DNA of 59,390 bases, taken from Promethearchaeota archaeon (GTDB lineage Archaea; Asgardarchaeota; Lokiarchaeia; Sigyniarchaeales; SOKP01). Where the stretch lies: assembly GCA_011364975.1 (NCBI GenBank), contig RDOE01000012.1:1-59390 (forward strand). Direction: 5' to 3'. The notes under the pieces are model-generated. The model saw only the letters and a program-made list of their open reading frames with translations, ran no database searches and had not been told where the DNA came from. Numbering within the stretch: the stretch's first letter is position 1; each line of letters opens with the position of its first letter. A program made the translations under genes and the position numbers. Positions 51,179 to 59,390 of the stretch are shown in pieces.

Positions 51179-52840
51179 TTAAAATTCCTTTTCAATGTCT
51201 ATCCGTTTTAAAACTGGATACCTTCTTCCTATTCCAAATGCACTTTCACTTACTTTAATTGTCTGTACTAACTGATGTCGTTTATATTCTGAATTTAAAT
51301 ATAGACTCCGTACTTTTTTTATTACCTCAGAACTTATTCCCCTCTTTTTAAGATGCTCAAGCTCAGAACCGATACCATGAGTTATTATTTCTTCTAAAAT
51401 TTGATCAAGAATTTCATATTCAGGGATCGAATCGCTATCTTTTTGATTTTCGCGTAATTCTGCTGAAGGTAGACGGTTAATAATAGATTGAGGGATAATT
51501 TTCCTTTTTTTATTAATAAAATTACACAATTCATATATTTGGACTTTATAGAGATCTCCTGGAATATTTTTGCCTCCATTCGTATCTCCATATAATGTAC
51601 AATAACCTACCCCAAGTTCAGACTTATTACCTGTTGAAACTAATAACCAATTAAATTTATTGGAATAATACATTAATATTGTTGCTCTAATTCTAGCTTG
51701 TAGATTTTCATCTGCTATATCAAAGGTATATTTCCCTAAATTTTCTCTTAAAGAAGATTCATAAGCAGAAAATAGATTATCAATTGGATGAATAATAAAT
51801 TTAATACCAATATTTTCACACAATTTTCTGGCATCGTCAATACTTTGTTTAGAAGTAAATCTCGTTGGCATCATAATTGCTGTTACATTTTCAGAACCTA
51901 AAGAGGATGCACAAATATATGCTGTAAATGCTGAATCGATGCCCCCACTTAAACCTAATACAACTCCTTTAAAAACGCCAGTTTTATGAAAATAATCATA
52001 TAAATTCAATTTTAAAGCATTCAAGACATCTTCTCGCCAATCAAAATCTGTACTAATATTGATTTTATCACTAGAATTATCTAATGAGAAAGGTACTTCT
52101 GAAATATCTTCCTGAAAAGCTTTCGCTATAAAAGTAATCTCTCCATGTTTATTAGTAAGAAAACTTCGTCCATCATATACTATCTCATCAAGTCCACCCA
52201 CCATATTTAAATAAATTATTGGTGTTGAGAAATTCCTTGATTTTTCAATTATTATTTTTTTTCTTAAATTAAATTTAGTAATGTAATAGGGCGAAGCATT
52301 AATCACAATTAACATTTCTGCTCCATTTTCGACTAAATTTTTAGCTACCTTAATTTCATAATCATTATCCCATAAATCTTCACAGATTAAGATTCCTAAT
52401 TTATAACCTTTAACTTCAATAGGGTTAAAATCGTTATCATACGAGAAATACCTCCTCTCATCAAATACATCATAATTTGGCAATAAACGTTTATTTATTA
52501 TCGCTTTAATTTTATTATTTTCAATTATTAAAGCAGAATTAAAGAAAGGATGAACTTTTTCAGATATTGTTTCTGGTTCTGTAAAAGTACCAAGAATAAT
52601 TGTTGATTTGGTCTTCAACTTGCTAATTCTATCTATAGATTCCTTGTTTTTACGCCTGATTAAAGGATCGTGGATATGGTCCATCAATGGATATCCAACA
52701 AGAGACATTTCTGGAAAGATAATTATATCAGAATTCTGATGGTCGTTTATTATACTGCAAATCTTATTTGTGTTATACTCTAAATCCCCCACTATTGGAT
52801 TTATTTGAGCAAGTACTATATTTAAATCCTTCTTAGTCAT
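51179..52840 (-). CDS. nadE: Glutamine-dependent NAD+ synthetase
   Basis: A 553-residue two-domain enzyme. The N-terminal nitrilase-like glutaminase has the triad E44 (FPEMSL), K117 (INKRLLPNYD) and C153 (LICEDLWD). The C-terminal synthetase has the pyrophosphatase loop LSGGIDS (297-303) and STGNKSELGVGYCTLYGDTNGG. It adenylates nicotinate adenine dinucleotide and amidates it with glutamine nitrogen, the last step of NAD synthesis. Many archaea have only the ammonia-dependent short form; this one is the long form. Convergent with the zinc-ribbon gene, no operon partner. Confidence 0.93.
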   Translation of the reverse strand: MTKKDLNIVLAQINPIVGDLEYNTNKICSIINDHQNSDIIIFPEMSLVGYPLMDHIHDPLIRRKNKESIDRISKLKTKSTIILGTFTEPETISEKVHPFFNSALIIENNKIKAIINKRLLPNYDVFDERRYFSYDNDFNPIEVKGYKLGILICEDLWDNDYEIKVAKNLVENGAEMLIVINASPYYITKFNLRKKIIIEKSRNFSTPIIYLNMVGGLDEIVYDGRSFLTNKHGEITFIAKAFQEDISEVPFSLDNSSDKINISTDFDWREDVLNALKLNLYDYFHKTGVFKGVVLGLSGGIDSAFTAYICASSLGSENVTAIMMPTRFTSKQSIDDARKLCENIGIKFIIHPIDNLFSAYESSLRENLGKYTFDIADENLQARIRATILMYYSNKFNWLLVSTGNKSELGVGYCTLYGDTNGGKNIPGDLYKVQIYELCNFINKKRKIIPQSIINRLPSAELRENQKDSDSIPEYEILDQILEEIITHGIGSELEHLKKRGISSEVIKKVRSLYLNSEYKRHQLVQTIKVSESAFGIGRRYPVLKRIDIEKEF

Positions 52841-53037
52841 TGTAATTTCAACTTTTATCTAATTCGGGTTATTATAAGTTATCTACTAATTCCTATATTT
52901 TTTATGGATGGAAAGTAAATTTTTAGTAATTTATAATATAAAGCTATAAAGTCTATTAACTACCTTTTTTTTATCTAATTATTAACCAAACATATACAAA
53001 TAAGATTATCAAGAATACAATGAATGAGGTTCTTTAA

Positions 53038-54870
53038 TTGTCTAAACACACTAATTCTAAACAGACAAACCAGATTATGGAATTTTCTCCTGGTAGAGAC
53101 TTTTTTGAACTATCTCGAAAAAAGGGAGTACGTCACTGGATATTTTCGCACATTTTTCACGGAACTAATAAAATATTTATTTTTGTAGTTTTTTTTACTA
53201 CGGTTCTTGCTTCAATTTTATCTTCAAGTATTTCAGTTTCTATTGGAAATGCAGTACAACAATTTTTAAATGCAGACATCGGAAGTCTAATTTATTTTAC
53301 GATTACAATTTTAATTCTCGGGTTAATGACTCCCATATTAAGACTTTTAAATTATGGCTTAAGAGAAGTTTTAGCACAAAGACTTGAACGTGATACAAGG
53401 AAAGAATTCTATGGAATCTTATTAGGGAAGAGCCAATCTTTCCATGATAAACAACAAATTGGAGATCTCATGGCGAGAGCAACTGATGATGTAAGAATGC
53501 TAAATTTCCTTATAAGCCCTGCTGTATCCCTAATTTTTGAGTCCTTTACATCGCTGATAATACCGATTATATTCATTTTACTCTTTTATCCTATCCAATT
53601 GGTTTTTGAACCGATCATTTTTACGATTCTATTTTTGTTCTCAATAAGAAGATACAACAGAAAGTTATCTCCAGTTACTGGAGATTTAAGAATGAATTTT
53701 GGTATGATTAATGCTACTTTAAATGAAGCACTTTCCGGTATTGAAGTAGTGAAAGGTTCTACTCAAGAAAGTTATGAATTAGATAAATACTTAACTTTTG
53801 CAAAAAAATATAGAGATGCTTATGTAAACCAAGGCAAAATTCAAGCTAAATATATGCCAATTTTATTTTTAGGTTTAACTATAACGATTGGCTTAGCTCA
53901 TTCTCTTATACTATTTGACTTAGGTCTTATAAATATTGGTCAAATTATTTCTTATATTGGGTTATTGGATTTACTGTATTTCTCAACTTTTATTTCAATA
54001 TTTGTTTTTGCCATAATAAAGCTTGCGGGAAGCAGTGCTAAGCGATTACTTGAATTGATGAACCAAGAATCGGAGATCGATGAAAATCCTAATGGAACCC
54101 AAAAAGAAATATTAGGTTCTATAAAATTTGAAAATGTTTCTTTTAATTATCCTGGTACCAAAAATTTAGTTTTAAAAGATATAACATTTGAAGTGAAACC
54201 TGGACAAACAGTTGCGGTTGTAGGAACCACAGGTTCCGGTAAGACGACATTAACTAAACTTATTTCTAGATTATATGATGTATCAGAGGGGAAGATACTT
54301 GTTGATGGTCAAGATATAAGGGATTATGCGTTAAAGTCACTTAGAGCTCAAATATCATATATAGAACAAGACGTATTCCTCTTTTCCTTTTCAGTGTTTG
54401 AAAATATTAATTTTGGACGATTAGGAACAAAAGAAAATGTTATAGACGCCGCAAAGCAAGCTCAAGCTCATGAATTCATAAGTGAACTACCAGAAGGTTA
54501 TGAATCTAAAATTGGGGAAAGAGGTGTTCTATTAAGTGGAGGTGAACGACAACGAATAGCAATTGCGCGAGCCTTTCTCGCTGATCCAAGAATTCTTATT
54601 TTAGATGACTCCACATCTGCAATTGATTCAAATACCGAAGATAAAATACAGTACGCTATCAAAAATGTTTTACGAAATAGAACAACTATTTTAATTACAC
54701 ATCGATTAAGTCAGATTAGATGGGCTGACTTGATTATTGTTTTAAAAGATGGTAAAATAGAAGCTAAAGGAGATCATCAAGAACTTCTACGGACTTCAGA
54801 AGAATACCGGAAAATTTTTATTAAGAAATTTGATCTTGATGAACAAGAATTATTGAGAGGTGTAGTGTAG
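53038..54870 (+). CDS. ABC exporter half-transporter with degenerate ATP site
   Basis: A 610-residue protein: six-helix membrane domain (about 35-330) and an ATPase domain. Walker A is GTTGSGKTT, signature LSGGERQR is canonical, but Walker B ends ILDDSTSAID, with Asp in place of the catalytic Glu. An H-loop (THRLSQIR) is present. The partner half lies one base downstream. Degenerate Walker B here and a degenerate signature in the partner form the classical single inactive site of heterodimeric exporters (TM287/288, LmrCD, BmrCD). Start is TTG 53038 with GAGGT upstream. Drugs, lipids or peptides could be the cargo. Confidence 0.92.
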   Translation: MSKHTNSKQTNQIMEFSPGRDFFELSRKKGVRHWIFSHIFHGTNKIFIFVVFFTTVLASILSSSISVSIGNAVQQFLNADIGSLIYFTITILILGLMTPILRLLNYGLREVLAQRLERDTRKEFYGILLGKSQSFHDKQQIGDLMARATDDVRMLNFLISPAVSLIFESFTSLIIPIIFILLFYPIQLVFEPIIFTILFLFSIRRYNRKLSPVTGDLRMNFGMINATLNEALSGIEVVKGSTQESYELDKYLTFAKKYRDAYVNQGKIQAKYMPILFLGLTITIGLAHSLILFDLGLINIGQIISYIGLLDLLYFSTFISIFVFAIIKLAGSSAKRLLELMNQESEIDENPNGTQKEILGSIKFENVSFNYPGTKNLVLKDITFEVKPGQTVAVVGTTGSGKTTLTKLISRLYDVSEGKILVDGQDIRDYALKSLRAQISYIEQDVFLFSFSVFENINFGRLGTKENVIDAAKQAQAHEFISELPEGYESKIGERGVLLSGGERQRIAIARAFLADPRILILDDSTSAIDSNTEDKIQYAIKNVLRNRTTILITHRLSQIRWADLIIVLKDGKIEAKGDHQELLRTSEEYRKIFIKKFDLDEQELLRGVV

Positions 54871-54871
54871 A

Positions 54872-56677
54872 ATGTGGGTTGGACTTGAAGCTGAAGAATA
54901 TGATCGTGAGATAAGAGATAGAACATTGCTAAAAAGAATTTTTGATTATTTTAGACCTTATAAGAATTATATGTTCATTGTAGTCGGTCTTCTCATTTTA
55001 TCATCGCTTTCTAATTCCTTTGTTCCTTTAATTACATCTATTGCGATTAATAACTTGGCGGTTAGCCCCAATTTATTTAGCTTTATAATTTTAATTGGTT
55101 TGATTTTTATCCTGAACATTATAACTTATGTTTTTAATTATTTCAGGTATATTTACGCAGCTAGAGCTATAGGCAATGTGGAATTAGATCTAAGAAAAAA
55201 TGCAACCGAATCTGTGCTAGAACATGATCTCTCTTTTTTTGATAAAAATCCCGTGGGAAAAATTGTAAGTAGAATTAATACGGATAGCCGTGATTTTGCT
55301 CAAACCGTTGATCTGACTATAGAGGTGGCCTCAAACTTTATTGTGATGATCATTTTGATCATTTTATTGTTTTTTTTCAATGTTATTCTTACTTCCGCAA
55401 TTCTAATAATGATTCCTCTTTTCTTCATTATTGCATTCTTTTATCGAAAATTTGCAAGAAAAATGACGCTTTTTGGCCAAAGAGCCTTAGCTTCGGTAAA
55501 TGCTTATGTGAAAGAGAGCTTTTCAGGCATACAAATTGCGAAAACGTTTAGACAAGAACCTAAATTATATAAACAATTTAATGATGTCAATATTCAATCA
55601 TATAAAGTGAATTTAAAAAGAGCACTTATTCTAAACGCGATTTTTCCAACTTTATCAATTATACAAGGGACAGTTTTAACAGTATTAGTTTATTACGGAG
55701 GAAATTTTCTAATTTTTGGAGTATTCAATGCAGGAGAATTTAATTTCTTCTTCCAGAGTTTATCTTTTCTATTTTTTCCTTTACTTACCATTGCTTCGTT
55801 TTGGCCACAATTTCAATCGGGTTTATCTGCTTCAGAAAGAATTTTTGCTATAATAGACACTCCACCCGTAGTTGTCCAAAATGATAATATTGAGCCTTTT
55901 AAATTACGAGGAGAGATTGAATTTAAAAATTTAATTTTTCAGTATGACGAGAATAAAAGAGTTTTCGACAATTTTTCCCTAAAAATAAATCCGGGAGAAT
56001 CCATTGCACTTGTGGGACATACAGGTGCGGGTAAATCCAGTATTGCGAAATTAATAGCAAGATTTTATGAATATCAAGGTGGAGACATTCTAATTGATGG
56101 AATTAGCATTCGTAATTATAATTTAAAAAATTATCGTGAACAAATAGGACTAATACCTCAAACTCCGTTCTTATGGTCCGATACTGTCGAAAAAAACATT
56201 AGTTACGGTTGTAGTGAAGTTAGCTGTGATGATGTTACAGTTGCCTTAGATAGAACTGGGGGCTCTGACTGGGTAAATAGTTTACCAGAAGGACTGCAAA
56301 CCAACGTAGGTGAACGAGGTGCATTACTTTCCATGGGTCAGAGACAATTGGTTGTGTTTGCTCGTGTGTTATTACAAAATCCATCTATTCTGATATTAGA
56401 TGAAGCCACGGCTTCGGTCGATCCCTTTACTGAAACAAAAATACAAGATGCAATGGAAAAAACAATGCAAGGACGAACCTCTATAATCATTGCCCATCGA
56501 TTATGGACTGTACGACATGTGGATCGAATAGTAGTGTTAGATCATGGAAAAATAGTAGAGCAAGGAAATCATGATCAGTTAATGAAGCAAGGAGGGACAT
56601 ACGCTAAACTCTATGATACGTACTTTAGGCACCAATCTCTTAAATACATCGAGGAAATGGGCAAAATCGTAAATTAA
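54872..56677 (+). CDS. ABC exporter half-transporter, catalytic partner
   Basis: A 601-residue half-exporter, membrane domain (about 30-325) then ATPase. Walker A GHTGAGKSS, Walker B ILDEATASVDP with the catalytic Glu, and H-loop AHRLWTVR. The signature is LSMGQRQL instead of LSGGQ. Its good Walker B faces the partner's good signature, its poor signature faces the partner's poor Walker B, so one site hydrolyses and one holds ATP. The ATG is one base after the upstream stop, inside the partner's GAGAGGTG, so both are made in equal amounts. Confidence 0.92.
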   Translation: MWVGLEAEEYDREIRDRTLLKRIFDYFRPYKNYMFIVVGLLILSSLSNSFVPLITSIAINNLAVSPNLFSFIILIGLIFILNIITYVFNYFRYIYAARAIGNVELDLRKNATESVLEHDLSFFDKNPVGKIVSRINTDSRDFAQTVDLTIEVASNFIVMIILIILLFFFNVILTSAILIMIPLFFIIAFFYRKFARKMTLFGQRALASVNAYVKESFSGIQIAKTFRQEPKLYKQFNDVNIQSYKVNLKRALILNAIFPTLSIIQGTVLTVLVYYGGNFLIFGVFNAGEFNFFFQSLSFLFFPLLTIASFWPQFQSGLSASERIFAIIDTPPVVVQNDNIEPFKLRGEIEFKNLIFQYDENKRVFDNFSLKINPGESIALVGHTGAGKSSIAKLIARFYEYQGGDILIDGISIRNYNLKNYREQIGLIPQTPFLWSDTVEKNISYGCSEVSCDDVTVALDRTGGSDWVNSLPEGLQTNVGERGALLSMGQRQLVVFARVLLQNPSILILDEATASVDPFTETKIQDAMEKTMQGRTSIIIAHRLWTVRHVDRIVVLDHGKIVEQGNHDQLMKQGGTYAKLYDTYFRHQSLKYIEEMGKIVN

Positions 56678-56779
56678 TCGCTCATTAAATAAACTTAAAG
56701 TTTGCACTATTAACACTGCAATTAACGTCTAATAACTATATTATAATAATAGGTTAAAAAAAATAAATCAGTATTAATT

Positions 56780-57106
56780 TTATTCTTGAGAAGGAGCTTC
56801 CATCCCTAAGACTTTATATGCTTCAGTAACATCGAAATATAATTCAATTTCATATCTATATCCTTCCAAATCGGTATATTCTTGGTATAGCTTTACAAGG
56901 CGGGACATAAAGTCTTCTACTTTCCCTTTTTTTGCTTCACCTACAGCGAAAACTTTCATTCCTTCTAATGTTGCCCTTACTCCTATTATAAGGACTTTTC
57001 CAATAGATGGATCCGTAGGATACTTTCGTATCAATTCCATATTTTTCTTTGCAACCTCACTAGATTTCGCATGAGGGAAAATTATTGTTGCTACAACTAA
57101 CACCAT
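56780..57106 (-). CDS. Small alpha/beta protein, function unknown
   Basis: A 108-residue protein of strand-helix pattern: MVLVVATIIFPHAK, helix SSEVAKKNMELIRKYP, strand KVLIIGVRATLEGMKVFAVGEAKKGKVEDFMSRL, strand YRYEIELYFDVTEAYKVLG. This order suggests a ferredoxin-like dimeric alpha/beta barrel, a fold common to small monooxygenase-like and stress proteins. ATG 57106 is preferred (AGGAAGTGA just before) over GTG 57115. No catalytic residues are recognised. It lies downstream of glutamine synthetase on the same strand, with a 124-base gap, so it probably has its own transcript. Confidence 0.65.
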   Translation of the reverse strand: MVLVVATIIFPHAKSSEVAKKNMELIRKYPTDPSIGKVLIIGVRATLEGMKVFAVGEAKKGKVEDFMSRLVKLYQEYTDLEGYRYEIELYFDVTEAYKVLGMEAPSQE

Positions 57107-57230
57107 TATCTTCACTTCCTATTTTTCAATTATTTTGGATTTGTGGTAAGAAATATTATAATACCCAAATATTTATATTTAACATTTCTGTAAATAATAA
57201 AAATGTATAAAAAAAGTGCATAAAAAAGAG

Positions 57231-58589
57231 TTATAATCGAGTAATATACCTATTTCTTTCCCATTCACTAACTACTAATCTATAGGCGTCATTTTCTTCT
57301 AATTTAGCGTAGTAGAAATTTTTAAACGGTTCCTCTCCAAAAACTTCTTTCATAAATTCGGAATTCTTAAACTCATTTAGAGCTTCCTTTAAACTTCCTG
57401 GCAAAGAATTAATTCCTTCCTTTTCCATTTCTTTTGAAGTTAAATGGTATACATTCCTATCTGTCGGTTCAAATAGTTCTATTTCATCAGATAACATCCC
57501 ATATAACCCTGTTGATAAAAGGACTGCGAATTGAAGATATGGATTTCCTGCAGGATCAGGACATCGTATTTCACATCGTGCTGCACTCGACTTTTTATGA
57601 AAATCAGGAACTCTTATAAGAGGAGATCGATTTCGAAAACCCCACGCAATATATACTGGCGCTTCATACCCGGGAACTAATCGTTTATATGAATTTGGCC
57701 AACTACTCAAAACTGCACACATCGCGCTTGCATGCGTTAATTGACCGGCAATCCATTTCTTCATAAGAAGTGAAATATTATTTGGATCGGCTTCATCGTA
57801 GAATACATTTTTACCATCTTTCCATAAACTTTGATGACAATGCATTCCGGACCCATTTATGCCTTCGAAAGGTTTTGGCATAAAGGTAGCGGTCATATTG
57901 TGTTGAGCTGCAACAGTTTTGATAATTGTTTTAATTGTAATTGTATTATCTGCACTATTAACCGCTTCATCATACCGGAAATCTACTTCATGTTGTCCAT
58001 AAGCAACTTCGTGATGAAGCGCCTCAATTTTAATCCCCATTGCATCGCAATATTGCGCAATAACATAACGCATTTTCTCGTTAATATCATATGGATCATA
58101 ATCAAAATACCCTCTCATATCTGAGGGCTCATATGAAGCTAACTTGTGCTCTTGATCCAAGATAAAAAATTCCATTTCTGGAGCACAATAATACTTTAAT
58201 CCATGTTGCTCTGCTTTCTTTACCGCTTTTTGAAGAATATATCGCGGATCACCTTCGTATCGCGATCCATCCGGTTTATAAATATCGCAAATAACTCTTG
58301 CCACCCGATTATTGTTTGTTCTCCACGGCAGTAAGTAAAATGTACTCGGATCCGGAAGGGCAACCTTATCTGATTCTTCAATAGCGCCATATCCCGTTAT
58401 CGAGCTCCCATCAAAATTCTCCCCTTCCTGAAAAAAATCCTCAATCCGCTTCGCATTAATTTCAAAGGACTTAATTATCCCATGAATATCAGTAAATTGA
58501 AGGTAGATAAATTTAATATCATTCTCCTTTACCTTCTCTATTACCGCCTCGCACAGCTTCTTCCTATTTGGATCATTCTTTTCTATCAT
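57231..58589 (-). CDS. glnA: Glutamine synthetase type I
   Basis: A GSI enzyme, 452 residues from ATG 58589 (GGAAATGGG upstream); the in-frame TTG 58637 would add 16 residues. Beta-grasp start: KFIYLQFTDIHGIIKSFEI; substrate and metal segments: FDGSSITGYG, FFILDQ, EVAYGQHEVDFRYDEAV, NGSGMHCHQSLW and the ammonium/glutamate part RLVPGYEAPVYIAW, NRSPLIRVP. It ligates ammonia to glutamate with ATP. The Tyr adenylylation motif of GSI-beta is not present (NVYHLTSKEM in the region), so control should be by feedback or protein partners. carAB, pyrG and nadE in this window depend on its product. Confidence 0.95.
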   Translation of the reverse strand: MIEKNDPNRKKLCEAVIEKVKENDIKFIYLQFTDIHGIIKSFEINAKRIEDFFQEGENFDGSSITGYGAIEESDKVALPDPSTFYLLPWRTNNNRVARVICDIYKPDGSRYEGDPRYILQKAVKKAEQHGLKYYCAPEMEFFILDQEHKLASYEPSDMRGYFDYDPYDINEKMRYVIAQYCDAMGIKIEALHHEVAYGQHEVDFRYDEAVNSADNTITIKTIIKTVAAQHNMTATFMPKPFEGINGSGMHCHQSLWKDGKNVFYDEADPNNISLLMKKWIAGQLTHASAMCAVLSSWPNSYKRLVPGYEAPVYIAWGFRNRSPLIRVPDFHKKSSAARCEIRCPDPAGNPYLQFAVLLSTGLYGMLSDEIELFEPTDRNVYHLTSKEMEKEGINSLPGSLKEALNEFKNSEFMKEVFGEEPFKNFYYAKLEENDAYRLVVSEWERNRYITRL

Positions 58590-58666
58590 AATTTTCCCAT
58601 TTCCTAATTTAACCTTCTTAACTTTACCATCATACAATTAAAAAATATTGAAAATTCATCCAACAC

Positions 58667-59083
58667 TCATTCATACACGAGATATAAATTTAATTTCTTA
58701 TCAAAACTAAGGACTTCGTCCAATTCTAAGGCTTCCACTGTATTATAATTTATAAGTGGACGTTCTACATGACCCCTCTGCTTCTTTTTTAAGCCCACAT
58801 TCCAGCTATAGTAGGTCGCTTGCCCTATTTTAAACTCAAATAACTCGACCGCAGTTTTTTGAGGGATTTTGTCGATACTCCTCCTCCCAAATGCACAATT
58901 AGGTTGGTCTAAAAACATCGCACAATTCCATTTTTCTCCAAAAGTCGTACCTTTTAGTACTGATTGGCTGTAAGCTGCATAATCCTCGCACTCCTTACAA
59001 ATCTTGCTTTCATAATCGTACTCTTTCCCGCATATTGGACATTCTAACCTCATCTTTAATCTCATATCCGAATAATTTGTCAA
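58667..59083 (-). CDS. Zinc-ribbon protein, function unknown
   Basis: A protein of up to 138 residues with an N-terminal zinc ribbon ECPICGKEYDYESKICKECE (about 14-33) and a C-terminal mixed domain with no recognised family. Two further cysteines (NCAMF and NCAFG) could bind a second metal. The start is uncertain: TTG 59083, ATG 59065 or ATG 59053. None has a ribosome site. It lies upstream of glnA on the same strand with a 77-base gap, so it may be co-transcribed with it. Two palindromes at the start suggest regulated expression. Confidence 0.65.
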   Translation of the reverse strand: MTNYSDMRLKMRLECPICGKEYDYESKICKECEDYAAYSQSVLKGTTFGEKWNCAMFLDQPNCAFGRRSIDKIPQKTAVELFEFKIGQATYYSWNVGLKKKQRGHVERPLINYNTVEALELDEVLSFDKKLNLYLVYE

Positions 59084-59106
59084 CTTTTAAGTTGGGTTCA
59101 AAACCC
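59082..59106 (-). promoter_or_regulatory. Tandem palindromes at the start of the zinc-ribbon gene
   Basis: AACTTTTAAGTT (59082-59093, perfect 12-bp palindrome) abuts GGGTTCAAAACCC (59094-59106, 5-bp arms around CAA). On the minus strand a TATA-like TTTTAATTATAAAAAAAG lies just upstream (about 59112-59130), so the palindromes would sit between TATA and start codon, where archaeal repressors bind. The GGGTT arm could instead form an RNA hairpin. It is not a tRNA T-arm: no acceptor stem is found. Confidence 0.4.
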
Positions 59107-59390
59107 GAATCTTTTTTTATAATTAAAATTGGGATAATAAAAATATAAACTTTGCGCGTAATTGTTAGTGCATTTATAAAGGAGGTGACAAAAAATACAG
59201 TTTATTAAAATTTTCTGCAGTTGTTGGTATAAGAAAATTCATAAAACTAAAGAAAATCTTTTAAATAAGAGATGAATTTAGCTTAAAATGGAGTAAAAAG
59301 CCCAAATATGATGAAATAGAGCGTAAAAGTCAATTAAAAACGACAAGAGCGGTGATTCTGCTTCTTAAACATGTGAGGATCTACTGCGTG
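59107..59390. other. Window-end stretch without an identified gene
   Basis: No convincing gene. AAAGGAGGTGA at 59178-59188 is the strongest ribosome-binding sequence in the window, but no ATG, GTG or TTG follows at a usable distance in a long frame; ATA at 59195 would open 26 codons to TGA 59273, and GTG inside the site opens only seven. From 59265 to the window end a frame is open for 42 codons, rich in Lys and Arg, with no early start; it may be part of a broken gene that continues outside. I recognise no family. Confidence 0.3.

Noticed and set aside
59089..59108. TTGGGTTCAAAACCCGA looks like a tRNA T-arm
   Set aside because: No matching acceptor stem, anticodon arm or D-arm could be placed upstream or on the other strand; better explained as a palindrome at the zinc-ribbon gene start.
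59300..59360. ATGATGA near the window end as C box of a C/D guide RNA
   Set aside because: No CTGA D box at a suitable distance and no terminal stem.

Overview
This is a 59.4 kb AT-rich window from an archaeal chromosome, most probably an Asgard (Promethearchaeota, Lokiarchaeia-like) archaeon. The signs are a Rab-like small GTPase coupled to a winged-helix protein, a HEAT/leucine-rich-repeat protein, an archaeal PhoU with an AbrB-type N-terminus, many TTG/GTG starts, Shine-Dalgarno sites mixed with leaderless-looking TATA promoters, and T-tract terminators without hairpins. I found no tRNA, rRNA, CRISPR array or intact mobile element.

Layout. (1) 1-2.5 kb: the end of a 2-oxoacid:ferredoxin oxidoreductase alpha gene, then a beta subunit whose two halves are in swapped order (circular permutation), a methyltransferase-like gene, and a small gene graveyard holding a second, decayed copy of the permuted beta C-terminus and a short-chain-dehydrogenase fragment. 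(2) 2.5-21.8 kb: a carbohydrate-oriented accessory region with two GPH sugar symporters, two other transporters, a GH36-like hydrolase, a GH5 hydrolase, a GH172 (DUF2961) hydrolase, a sulfatase, a PIG-L deacetylase, a Gfo/Idh/MocA oxidoreductase, two URO-D-type methyltransferase-like proteins and an amidohydrolase. It reads as uptake and stripping of decorated (sulfated, acylated, perhaps methylated) glycans or glycosides. (3) 21.9-27.8 kb: eukaryote-like signalling parts (HEAT protein, GTPase plus winged helix, HEAT-LRR) around a 4-hydroxybutyryl-CoA dehydratase-like gene. (4) 27.8-41 kb: central and CoA-thioester metabolism (ThDP enzyme, alcohol dehydrogenase, acyl-CoA dehydrogenase, SerA, SDR, enoyl-CoA hydratase, DUF1846 protein, CTP synthase, second 4-hydroxybutyryl-CoA dehydratase-like gene). 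(5) 41-59 kb: carAB, a PAP2 phosphatase, a possible 27-residue membrane peptide, PhoU and alkaline phosphatase, an orphan peptide-type permease, NAD synthetase, a heterodimeric ABC exporter and glutamine synthetase.

The genes suggest an anaerobe that ferments sugars and organic acids with ferredoxin-linked 2-oxoacid oxidation and CoA-thioester chemistry. carAB, CTP synthase, NAD synthetase and glutamine synthetase share glutamine/ammonia use but are not one operon. The most unusual element is the permuted ferredoxin oxidoreductase beta subunit. Its partial, diverged second copy ends at the same permuted terminus, which argues against an assembly error.
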